A DNA stretch of 64,000 nt. Origin: Bacteroidales bacterium (lineage in GTDB: Bacteria > Bacteroidota > Bacteroidia > Bacteroidales > F082). The notes beneath the pieces were generated by a model that saw only the letters and a program-made list of their open reading frames with translations, searched no databases and was not told where the DNA came from. The stretch covers positions 1 through 64,000 of the forward strand of contig JAFYJV010000022.1 in NCBI GenBank assembly GCA_017537965.1. Direction: 5' to 3'. Positions 8,915-16,859 of the stretch are shown one piece after another. Each line of letters opens with the position of its first letter. Position 1 is the first letter of the stretch. A program made the position numbers and the translations under genes.

Positions 8915-10867
8915 TTAATCGTATTCTGCGATGATGGACTCCCGCTCGATTTGTTTTTCGCCCCACTCGTCCATCAGCCGTTGGAGTTCCTCTTTCTTCT
9001 TGCCGTAAGCCCAATACCAGTCGTTGTCGATCTTGATTTCAGGGTGTTGGTCGGGATTGGCCATGATGGCATCTTGCTCGGCCAGTTCGCCTTCCAGTTT
9101 GCCGATGGCATCTTCCAGGCGTAGGATTTCCTTGTCCACCTTGCGCAACTTGGCATCGATCTGCTTCTTGCGTTCGTAGTTGATCTTGTTTTGTGAGACG
9201 GGTTCCGGTGTGGCGACTTTGGGTTGTTGCTTGGCGGCGATTTCCAGTTCCTTCAGGTGGCTGAGATTCTTTTGCTCCAAGAAATCATAGATGTCGCCAA
9301 TGTATTCCTTGATATGGGGCTTCTTGAACTCATATACCTTGTTGGTCAGCCCTTGCAGGAAGTCACGGTCGTGCGAGACAATGATCAAGGTACCGTCGTA
9401 TTGGATCAGGGCGTTCTTCAGGATGTCCTTCGACAGCATGTCCAAGTGGTTGGTGGGCTCGTCCAATACCAGGAGGTTGGTAGGGAAGAGGAGCATCTTT
9501 GCCAGCGACAGACGTGCTTTTTCGCCGCCCGAAAGCACTTTCACCTTCTTGTCGATGTCGTCGCCGCGGAAGAGGAAAGCGCCGAGCAGCCCTTTGACTT
9601 TCAGTCGCATGTCACCGACAGCCACATCGTCCAAGGTCTCAAACACGGTCTTGTTCATGTCGAGCATGTCCTGCTGGTTCTGGGCATAGTAGCCGATCTT
9701 GACCTCGTGGCCGAGTTTCACTTCGCCCTCATGATCGAGCACTCCACAGATGATTTTGGATAAGGTGGACTTGCCCTCACCGTTGCGACCCACAAAGGCG
9801 ATCTTCTCTCCACGTGGAATCAAAAGATTGACGTCGTTCAGTACCACGTTGTCACCGTAAGCTTTGCCTACATGGTTGAGCTCCAGGGTTACTTTGCCTG
9901 AGTGTGGTGCCGGCGGGAACTTAAAGTGGATGGCGGTCTTGTCGATATCGTCAACCACGATTTCCTCCATCTTTTCCAGCAGCTTCACGCGGCTCTGCAC
10001 CTGTTTGGCCTTGGTAGCCTTGTAGCGGAACCGCTCGATGAAGGCCTCGATCTCCTTGATCTCGCGCTGCTGGTTGTTATAGGCGTTGCGCTGCATATCG
10101 ACACGCTCCTCACGCAGGTTGACATAGTCGGAGTAGGAGGCTTTGTAGTCGTAGATCTTGCCATTGCTGATCTCGATGGTGCGGACAGTGATGTTGTCGA
10201 GGAACGCCCTATCGTGCGAGACCATCAGGATGGCACCGTAGTAGCTTTTCAAGAAGCCTTCCAGCCACTGGATGGACTCGATGTCGAGGTGGTTGGTGGG
10301 CTCGTCCAACAGCAGTAAGTTGGGTTTTCTCAACAGGATCTTGGCCAACTCCACGCGCATCTGCCAGCCGTTGCTGAACTCCCGCATGGGTCGTTGCATG
10401 TCGTCGTGCTCGAAACCAAGTCCCACCAGGATATGCTCGGCCTCACCCTCGATGGCGTTGCCGCCCATCATGTTCAAGCGGTCGTTGAGGAGGTTGAGGT
10501 GCTCGATCAACCGTTGGTATTCTCGGCTCTCGTAGTCGGTGCGTTCCATCATGGTCTGTTGCAGCTGTTCCACCTCCCATTCCAGCTGATGGTATTCGTC
10601 GAAGGCGGTCATGGCCTCGTCGAGCACCGTGTTGGGGCTGTTCACGTTCTTCTCCTGGGGCAAGTAGCCGATGGTGAGTCCTTCCGGCACGATGACGTCG
10701 CCTTTGGAGGGTTGTTCCAGTCCACAGATGAGCTTAAGCAGCGTGGTCTTTCCGGCACCGTTATGTCCGACCAAGCCAATACGGTCCTTCTCCCTAATGA
10801 GGAAGGTGATGTCGGTGAACAGGTCGTCACCGGTGAAGTGCATGCTGAGGTTCTGGACAGAGATCAT
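8915..10867 (-). CDS. ABC-F family ATP-binding protein
   Basis: Soluble two-domain ABC ATPase, without membrane segments, that acts on ribosomes (translation factor or antibiotic protection). Domain 1 has Walker A GHNGAGKTT (residues about 34-42), a degenerate signature (EFSNGWQMRVELAK) and LLLLDEPTNHLD. Domain 2 has GRNGEGKST, LSGGEKARLSLAK and LLVLDEPTNHLD. The interdomain linker (about 235-310) is rich in Arg/Lys, and the last 90 residues form a charged coiled coil as in Uup/YdiF-type members. The 650-aa length is typical. Its ATG overlaps the cstA stop by 4 nt, so it is translationally coupled as the last gene of prfB-cstA-ABC-F. Confidence 0.92.
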   Translation of the reverse strand: MISVQNLSMHFTGDDLFTDITFLIREKDRIGLVGHNGAGKTTLLKLICGLEQPSKGDVIVPEGLTIGYLPQEKNVNSPNTVLDEAMTAFDEYHQLEWEVEQLQQTMMERTDYESREYQRLIEHLNLLNDRLNMMGGNAIEGEAEHILVGLGFEHDDMQRPMREFSNGWQMRVELAKILLRKPNLLLLDEPTNHLDIESIQWLEGFLKSYYGAILMVSHDRAFLDNITVRTIEISNGKIYDYKASYSDYVNLREERVDMQRNAYNNQQREIKEIEAFIERFRYKATKAKQVQSRVKLLEKMEEIVVDDIDKTAIHFKFPPAPHSGKVTLELNHVGKAYGDNVVLNDVNLLIPRGEKIAFVGRNGEGKSTLSKIICGVLDHEGEVKLGHEVKIGYYAQNQQDMLDMNKTVFETLDDVAVGDMRLKVKGLLGAFLFRGDDIDKKVKVLSGGEKARLSLAKMLLFPTNLLVLDEPTNHLDMLSKDILKNALIQYDGTLIIVSHDRDFLQGLTNKVYEFKKPHIKEYIGDIYDFLEQKNLSHLKELEIAAKQQPKVATPEPVSQNKINYERKKQIDAKLRKVDKEILRLEDAIGKLEGELAEQDAIMANPDQHPEIKIDNDWYWAYGKKKEELQRLMDEWGEKQIERESIIAEYD

Positions 10868-12318
10868 CGGGTTTGCTTGCGCTTCTTATTCCAAACCAAA
10901 AATGCAATCAATCCCACCATGGTAATCGCAGCGCCAATGCCATAGCCCACCGGTCGTGGCAACACGGATCCCAATCCTCCGTCAGCGGCTTTGGCCACAA
11001 AGAGGAAACAACCCGTTACCATGGTCATGAAAAGGGCAGGGAATAAGGTGATCAGATACCAGAGCTTCCCTTTGTTCTTGGCGAGATAGACCGTGATGGC
11101 CCAGAGCGTGACGGTGGCGAGCAGCTGGTTTGCCCAGGCGAAGTAACGCCAGATCACTTGGAAGCCTTTGGCGTCAGCGATGCTATAGACCAGGATAGCG
11201 GCCGTGACGGCGAACATCGGGACGGCGATGAGCAGGCGGTTCTTGATGGGCTTTTGGTCGAAATGCAAAAAGTCGGCGAAGATCAGTCGGGCCGAGCGCA
11301 TGGCGGTGTCGCCCGAGGTGACGGCGGCGCTGATGACACCCAAGATGGTGATGGTGGCGATGACCGGCGTGAACCAGGTGTTGGCGATGATGCCCACAAT
11401 GGCGGCACCGCTCTTGCCGGTGACGTCCACCACGCTGTCGGGACCGAAGAAATAGGCGGCGGCTGCGGCCCAGATCAAGGCGACGACGCCTTCGGTGATC
11501 ATTGCTCCGTAGAAGATGGGTCGTCCTTGCTTCTCGTTGACCATGCAACGCGCCATCAGCGGCGATTGGGTGGCATGGAAGCCCGAGATGGCACCGCAGG
11601 CGATGCTGATGAACATCATCGGGAAGATGGGGTTGTTGGCCGCATCGGGATGACGGTTCTGCATGCCGCTCCAGAGTTCGGGGATCTCGGGTTTATAGAT
11701 CAGGAATGCCACGAAGATGGCTACAGCCATGCCCAACAGCAGGATGCCGAAGATGGGGTAGATCTTGCCGATGAGCTTGTCGATGGGCAACAAGGTGGCA
11801 ATCAGGTAGTAAGCCAAGATGATGATGATCCAGATGTAGGGATTCCAGCCTTGGGTGAAATGGGCGTTGAGCAGAGTAGCAGGGGTGTTTACAAACACCA
11901 CGCCGACCAGGATCATCAGCAGGATGGTGAAGCCGCGCATGATCTGCTTGGCGGTGTTGCCAAGGTAAGTGCCGTGGATCTCCGGCAGGCTGGCGCCTTT
12001 GTCTCGTAGGGAGATCATGCCCGCCAGGTAGTCGTGGACAGCTCCGGCGAAGATGCTGCCCAGCACGATCCAAAGGAAGGAGGCCGTGCCGAACTGCGCA
12101 CCCATGATGGCCCCGATGATGGGACCCACGCCGGCGATGTTCAAAAACTGGATCAAGAAGATCCTCCAGGGCTTCATCGGCACGTAGTCCACACCGTCGG
12201 CCATCGTGGTGGCTGGAGTGGCCCTGTTAGGATCCGCCCCGAAGAGCTTTTCAACGATCTTTCCGTAGATCAAGTAGCCTAAAATCAATACGGCTAAAGC
12301 AATAAAAAATGTGATCAT
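10864..12318 (-). CDS. cstA: Carbon starvation protein CstA-family transporter
   Basis: Polytopic inner-membrane protein of the CstA family; E. coli members import pyruvate or peptides. The N-terminal pattern GADPNRATPATTMADGVDYV and the PIIGAIMGAQFG region are family hallmarks. I count at least ten hydrophobic segments. At 484 aa it is the short form common in anaerobes, lacking the C-terminal extension of E. coli CstA. It lies between prfB (43-nt gap filled by heptamer repeats) and the ABC-F gene (4-nt overlap). The link to translation genes suggests co-regulation by growth state, not shared function. Confidence 0.9.
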   Translation of the reverse strand: MITFFIALAVLILGYLIYGKIVEKLFGADPNRATPATTMADGVDYVPMKPWRIFLIQFLNIAGVGPIIGAIMGAQFGTASFLWIVLGSIFAGAVHDYLAGMISLRDKGASLPEIHGTYLGNTAKQIMRGFTILLMILVGVVFVNTPATLLNAHFTQGWNPYIWIIIILAYYLIATLLPIDKLIGKIYPIFGILLLGMAVAIFVAFLIYKPEIPELWSGMQNRHPDAANNPIFPMMFISIACGAISGFHATQSPLMARCMVNEKQGRPIFYGAMITEGVVALIWAAAAAYFFGPDSVVDVTGKSGAAIVGIIANTWFTPVIATITILGVISAAVTSGDTAMRSARLIFADFLHFDQKPIKNRLLIAVPMFAVTAAILVYSIADAKGFQVIWRYFAWANQLLATVTLWAITVYLAKNKGKLWYLITLFPALFMTMVTGCFLFVAKAADGGLGSVLPRPVGYGIGAAITMVGLIAFLVWNKKRKQTR

Positions 12319-12361
12319 CTTACTTCTTACTCCTTACTTCTTTCTTCTGACTTCTATCAAA
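12319..12361 (-). repeat. Intercistronic heptamer repeat prfB-cstA
   Basis: On the minus (coding) strand the gap is almost only heptamers of the type AGAAGTM: AGAAGTA, ATTTGAT, AGAAGTC, AGAAGAA, AGAAGTA, AGGAGTA, AGAAGTA, then AG and the cstA ATG. The AGGAGTA copy could also serve as a Shine-Dalgarno-like site. Confidence 0.75.
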
Positions 12362-13475
12362 TTACTTCTTCCCGCCAAACTCCATCAGCCAGGCTTTGAG
12401 GAAGGGATCAATATTTCCATCCATAACCCCTTGAACATCCGAGGTCTGGTAATTGGTGCGATGATCCTTCACGCGGCGGTCGTCGAACACGTAGCTGCGA
12501 ATCTGCGAACCCCATTCGATCTTCAGCTTGCCGGCCTCGATCTTGTTCTGCTCCTCCATGCGGTGGCGCATCTCGCGGTCGTAAAGTTGTGACTTCAACA
12601 GGCGCAAGGCGTTCTCCTTGTTCTTGGGTTGGTCGCGGGTCTCGGTGTTTTCAATGAGAATCTCTTCTTCCTCGCCAGTGTAAGGATCCTTGTATTGATA
12701 GCGCAAACGCACGCCCGACTCTACCTTGTTGACGTTCTGGCCACCGGCGCCGCCGCTACGGAAGGTATCCCACGACAAGCGCGACTGCTCGACAACGATC
12801 TCGATGGAATCGTCAATCAAAGGCGTGACAAACACGGAGGCGAACGAGGTCATGCGCTTGCCTTGGGCGTTGTAGGGACTCACACGTACCAGGCGGTGAA
12901 CGCCGTTCTCGCCTTTCAGGTAACCGTAGGCATATTCGCCTTCGAGTTTCATCGTCACCTGCTTGATGCCGGCGTCTTCGGCTTCCAAAAGGTTGGAGAT
13001 GGTGAGCTTGTATTTGTGGTTTTCGGCGTATCGCATGTACATGCGCATGAGCATCTGCGCCCAGTCCTGGGCCTCGGTGCCTCCTGCTCCGGCGTTGATC
13101 TTCAGCACGGCACTCATCGGGTCGGCTTCTTCCTGCAACATGTTCTTAAACTCCAGGTCTTCCACGATCTTCAAGGCGTCGGCATACTGTGCATCTACTT
13201 CTTCCTCGGTGGCTTCGCCTTCCTTGGCGAAATCGAAGAGCACTGCCAGGTCGTTGTAAGCATCTTCGGCCTGCTTGTAGCCGTTGAGCCAGCCTTTCAC
13301 CTCGCGCACCTTTTTCATGGTCGCCTCGGCGGCTTTCGGGTCGCTCCAAAACTGGGGATCTTGGGTCTTTTCGTCTAATTCTTGGGCCTCTATGGTACGA
13401 CGGTCCACGTCAAAGATACCTCCTCAAGGCCTCAACCCTCTTACATAACTCTTTTTGTTGGTCTAATGTGATCAT
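12362..13475 (-). CDS. prfB: Peptide chain release factor 2, with programmed +1 frameshift
   Basis: RF2 terminates translation at UGA and UAA. The main frame contains the GGQ motif in SGGAGGQNVNK and the family's domain order. The gene starts at the ATG at 13475 (MITLDQQKELCKRVEALRRYL) and meets an in-frame TGA at 13410-13412. The site reads AGGAGG (13419-13424), TAT, CTT, TGA, C, which is the classical autoregulatory slippery site: an internal Shine-Dalgarno three bases before CTT-TGA-C. After the +1 shift translation continues D-V-D-R-R-T, giving 370 aa. Low RF2 favours the shift, so the protein controls its own synthesis. Confidence 0.97.
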
Positions 13476-13500
13476 ATTCAATAGGTGTGTTTTCGGGTTG

Positions 13501-13508
13501 CAAAGGTA
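13501..13508 (-). promoter_or_regulatory. -7 box TACCTTTG for prfB
   Basis: Minus-strand TACCTTTG ends 25 nt upstream of the prfB ATG at 13475. It supports that start and the full-length frameshifted gene. Confidence 0.6.
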
Positions 13509-13562
13509 CGTTTTTTTTGATGGAATTGCGTTAAAAACTAGGCTTTACTTCAGGGAAATCCT

Positions 13563-13570
13563 TATCTTTG
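13563..13570 (+). promoter_or_regulatory. -7 box TATCTTTG for the first repeat-rich surface gene
   Basis: TATCTTTG ends 32 nt before the ATG at 13603. It probably also serves the second surface gene, which follows after a 14-nt gap. Confidence 0.6.
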
Positions 13571-13602
13571 TGCCTATAAATGTTAAAAAAGATAAGAAAA
13601 CC

Positions 13603-16600
13603 ATGAGGACTGCACTGAAATTGTTTATGACACTGCTCGTAATGCTAGCAATGACGCTGACGGCATCGGCCACGGTAACGGACTTCATCAGTGACGTGAT
13701 GCTCATCGGCAACAGCAGCCATACAAGTTTTGACAACCAGGTGAGCGACTCTGTGGCGGCAGGCTGGACGGACATCAACAAAGACCTGAACGCCGGCTGC
13801 GGCTCCGGCAGCGACTACATCCACCTGCTCTACAAGACGGTGAACAGTACAGGTAGCAGCGGCTTCCCCATCACCGGCTTCTACATCAGGACGGGCGCAA
13901 ATCCTCCAGCCAGCCTCACCTACGACGAGCGCACCTACTACCTCGTCCCTTGTGCCGGAAGCAACAATTTCGTCAATAGCCACGGCGATCTAAACAGAGG
14001 TGCGGGAGGCGAATACATCTTCCTTTACTACACCAAGGATGCTTTCTCGACCCACGAATCCGTCATCACCATCACTTTCAACAATACCCAGGATGGTGGC
14101 ATAGGCGCAAACGGAGGCGACACCGGCTACAACCTCAATGAGGGCTGCAGTTCCAGCGCCCAAAAAATCTACATGCACGTTGCCACCCAACTCCCCGAGG
14201 GGACAACGCCTCCGCAACGCCACTTGGACGCCTGCACTGGTGGCGAAAACAGCATCTTTATGCAGGGATGGACGTTTGACCCCGACGCACCATGGGCATC
14301 CTTGGATGTGCATGTCTATGTCTATACCAATGCAAGTTGTTCCAGCCAAAGTCAATATGGACAGGTTCACGTCCTTCATGCCAACGTGCCGAGGCCAGAT
14401 GTGAACAATGCCTATCACATCGTAGGTGACCACGGCTTCGAAGCAACCATCCCCATTGCCGATGCGGGCAACTACTGGGTAAAGGTGTGGGCCATCAACT
14501 ATCTCGGTGGAAGCAATCCGCAGATAGGAGCAACGACGGCGGTGACCGTGACACACACGGTGACACTGACATCACAGAGCGGGGAAGTGCTGCTCCAAAA
14601 CGGCAACATACTTATCGGCACGGGCGGCGCCGACACCCACGTCAAAATTGCCGATGGCGCCACGGTTACTCTTAGTGGCATGAGCATCACCGACATCACC
14701 AACGACAATAGCCACCAATGGGCGGGCATCACCTGCTTGGGCGATGCCGTCATCATTTTGGAGGGTGGCACAACCAACAGTGTAGGGGGGGGGCGTAGAA
14801 ATCCCGGCATCTATGTGCCCGCAAACAAGACCCTCACCCTACAAGGCAGCGGCACGCTCAACGCCACTGGCGGTCAAAATGCTGCGGGCATTGGCAGCGG
14901 TGACGAATCCACTTGCGGCGACATCACCATCAGCGGCGGCACCATCACGGCCATTGGCGGTAAATATGGTGCGGGCATCGGCAGTGGCTACTACAAATCC
15001 TTTTGCGGCAACATTGCCATCAACGGTGGCACCGTCACGGCCACTGGCGGTGAAGAGGGTGCGGGCATCGGCAGCGGCTACTATCAATCCTGCTGCAACG
15101 ACATCACCATCAGCGGCGGCACCGTCATGGCCACTGGCGGTGAAGATGGTGCGGGCATCGGCAGCGGCTGGAGTAGATCCTGCTGCGGCAACATCACCAT
15201 CAGTGACGGCACCGTCACGGCCACTGGCGGTAAATATGCTACGGGCATCGGCAGCGGCCACTCCTATTGCTCTTGCGGCGACATCACCATCAGCGGTGGC
15301 ATTGTTACGGCCACTGGTGGAGAAAGTGCTGCGGGCATCGGCAGCGGCTACTTCTATTGCTCTTGCGGCGACATCACCATCAGCGGTGGTACCGTCACGG
15401 CCACTAGCGATAATGGTGGTTCGGGTATCGGCAGCGGCGACAACAATTGTTCTTGCGGCGACATCACCATCAGCGGCGGCACCGTCACGGCCACTGGCGG
15501 TAATTATGCTGCGGGCATCGGCTCCGGCGACGGCTTCTGTTCTTGCGGCAATATCACCATTACCAACGACGTGACTAGGGTCACCGCCACAAAGGGTTAC
15601 CGCTGCAACAATGCCATCGGCAGCGGCGAATCCTTCTCTCTTTGCGACACCATCACCATCGGCGGCGTGGAGACAGGCTTCATCACACAAAGCCCCTTCG
15701 TCACCTTCCCTTATACCGTCGCCTTCGAGGCCAACGACGGAACAGGCACGATGGACAACCAGGAGTTTATGTACAACGTGGCACAAAACCTCAACGCCAA
15801 TAGCTTCACCCGTGCTTATTACCTGTTCGATGGATGGGCCACCTCGGCCAACGGCGAAAAGGAGTATGATGACAAGGAGAACGTAATCAATCTGGCCGAT
15901 ACCATCGCCACTGTGACGCTTTATGCGAAGTGGAATTACGGTCTCACCAAAGAAATCGTCGGCTACGGCGACGCGTCCAACCCGGGTGGATGGTATCTGA
16001 TCGCCTCGCCCGTCGTTGAGGCCATCGCTCCTTCCGCTGATAACGGCTTCCTCACCAATGCATTCGACCTCTATTATTTCGACCCATCCTTTGTGGGCGA
16101 AGAATGGCGAAACTACGAGACCGAGAACTTCCTCCTGACCAACGGCACAGGCTATCTCTATGCCAGTGAAATAGCCACCACCCTCACCTTCATCGGCACA
16201 CCTTACACGGGCGATGGCGAGATAGAATTGGCCTACGACTCGAATGTTCCTGACTTTGGCGGCTGGAACCTCGTGGGCAACCCCTACCCAGTGACCGCAT
16301 ACGTTGACCGTGACTTCTACGTGATGAACAACGTCGGTTCCGAGCTTATTCCCGCCGAAGGCAGTGCCGTTGAGGCTATGGAAGGCATCTTCGTCGTCGC
16401 CGACTCCGCTGGGGAAACCGTGACCTTCAGCCCCACTTCCAAAGAAACCCATCATGATGAGAGAATAGTGCTTAACCTCACCCGTGACAGCGGCATCGTC
16501 ATCGACCGCGCCATCGTCCGCTTCGGCAAAGGCAAGCAGTTGCCCAAATTCCAGATGAGGATCAACAGTACCAAACTCTATATCCCACAGGACAACAGGG

Positions 16601-16845
16601 ATTACGCCGTGGTGAACGTTGGTAGAGACGGTGCATGCACCGTCTCTACGGAGATCCCCGTGAATTTCAAGGCCAATGAAAACGGCACCTACACCTTGAC
16701 CTTCAGCATCGAAAACCTCGGTCTCGGCTACCTCCACCTCATCGACAACATGACCGGCAACGACGTTGACCTGCTTGAAGCGCCGAGCTACACCTTCGAG
16801 GCCAAGATGACCGATTGCGCTTCGCGGTTCCGACTGGTGTTTTAA
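13603..16845 (+). CDS. Repeat-rich secreted surface protein 1
   Basis: No function recognised; probably an exported adhesin-like or carbohydrate-binding protein of 1080 aa. Order: signal peptide (residues 1-23), a unique N-terminal part (about 25-300), a beta-helix-like domain starting VTLTSQSGEVLLQNG, eight copies of a 30-residue repeat around AGIGSG...CGDITISGGTVTATGG (about 400-690), one Listeria-Bacteroides (InlB-type) repeat ending TLYAKW (about 700-780), and a roughly 295-residue C-terminal region shared with the next gene. There is no recognisable T9SS tail; it ends RFRLVF. It contains a 9-G tract and an in-frame palindrome. Start 13603 chosen for its signal peptide and promoter. Confidence 0.8.
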   Translation: MRTALKLFMTLLVMLAMTLTASATVTDFISDVMLIGNSSHTSFDNQVSDSVAAGWTDINKDLNAGCGSGSDYIHLLYKTVNSTGSSGFPITGFYIRTGANPPASLTYDERTYYLVPCAGSNNFVNSHGDLNRGAGGEYIFLYYTKDAFSTHESVITITFNNTQDGGIGANGGDTGYNLNEGCSSSAQKIYMHVATQLPEGTTPPQRHLDACTGGENSIFMQGWTFDPDAPWASLDVHVYVYTNASCSSQSQYGQVHVLHANVPRPDVNNAYHIVGDHGFEATIPIADAGNYWVKVWAINYLGGSNPQIGATTAVTVTHTVTLTSQSGEVLLQNGNILIGTGGADTHVKIADGATVTLSGMSITDITNDNSHQWAGITCLGDAVIILEGGTTNSVGGGRRNPGIYVPANKTLTLQGSGTLNATGGQNAAGIGSGDESTCGDITISGGTITAIGGKYGAGIGSGYYKSFCGNIAINGGTVTATGGEEGAGIGSGYYQSCCNDITISGGTVMATGGEDGAGIGSGWSRSCCGNITISDGTVTATGGKYATGIGSGHSYCSCGDITISGGIVTATGGESAAGIGSGYFYCSCGDITISGGTVTATSDNGGSGIGSGDNNCSCGDITISGGTVTATGGNYAAGIGSGDGFCSCGNITITNDVTRVTATKGYRCNNAIGSGESFSLCDTITIGGVETGFITQSPFVTFPYTVAFEANDGTGTMDNQEFMYNVAQNLNANSFTRAYYLFDGWATSANGEKEYDDKENVINLADTIATVTLYAKWNYGLTKEIVGYGDASNPGGWYLIASPVVEAIAPSADNGFLTNAFDLYYFDPSFVGEEWRNYETENFLLTNGTGYLYASEIATTLTFIGTPYTGDGEIELAYDSNVPDFGGWNLVGNPYPVTAYVDRDFYVMNNVGSELIPAEGSAVEAMEGIFVVADSAGETVTFSPTSKETHHDERIVLNLTRDSGIVIDRAIVRFGKGKQLPKFQMRINSTKLYIPQDNRDYAVVNVGRDGACTVSTEIPVNFKANENGTYTLTFSIENLGLGYLHLIDNMTGNDVDLLEAPSYTFEAKMTDCASRFRLVF
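14785..14793 (+). repeat. Poly-G tract (9 G) in coding sequence
   Basis: Nine consecutive G inside surface gene 1 at codons for V-G-G-G. The equivalent place in surface gene 2 has seven G (17180-17186) and in that gene's second domain copy five G. Gain or loss of one base would put the downstream 680 residues out of frame. Confidence 0.85.
14884..15600 (+). repeat. 90-bp (30-codon) tandem repeat array
   Basis: The GCGGGCATCGGC motif recurs at 14884, 14971, 15061, 15151, 15241, 15331, 15421 and 15511. After the first interval of 87 the spacing is exactly 90 bp. Units share TGCGGCGACATCACC and ACGGCCACTGGCGG. The register is preserved in protein, so this is a structural repeat and not a CRISPR. 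Confidence 0.9.
16622..16649 (+). repeat. Perfect 28-bp palindrome inside a coding region
   Basis: The left arm GTAGAGACGGTGCA is followed at once by its exact reverse complement TGCACCGTCTCTAC, with no loop. It is in frame in surface gene 1 and encodes GRDGACTVST. The paralogous gene at 20800-20850 lacks it and is six codons shorter there. This looks like an inserted palindromic element domesticated as peptide. Confidence 0.85.
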
Positions 16846-16859
16846 CAAATATCAACACT

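Noticed and set aside
11158-12009. 283-codon plus-strand frame opposite cstA
   Set aside because: Asp/Gly/His-rich shadow of a transmembrane gene. The minus-strand CstA reading is unambiguous.
13408-13475. prfB as a pseudogene or a GTG-started shorter gene
   Set aside because: The TGA is within a textbook RF2 frameshift site with correct Shine-Dalgarno spacing, and the upstream codons encode the normal RF2 N-terminus.
14884-15600. CRISPR-like regular repeats
   Set aside because: The 90-bp units vary by codon-preserving changes, stay in frame and encode a protein repeat. No unique spacers and no cas genes.
14839-16848. Long antisense frame (669 codons, minus) opposite surface gene 1
   Set aside because: It mirrors the repeat register and low stop density of the GC-rich repeats. 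No signal peptide or family pattern; the plus-strand gene has promoter, signal peptide and domains.
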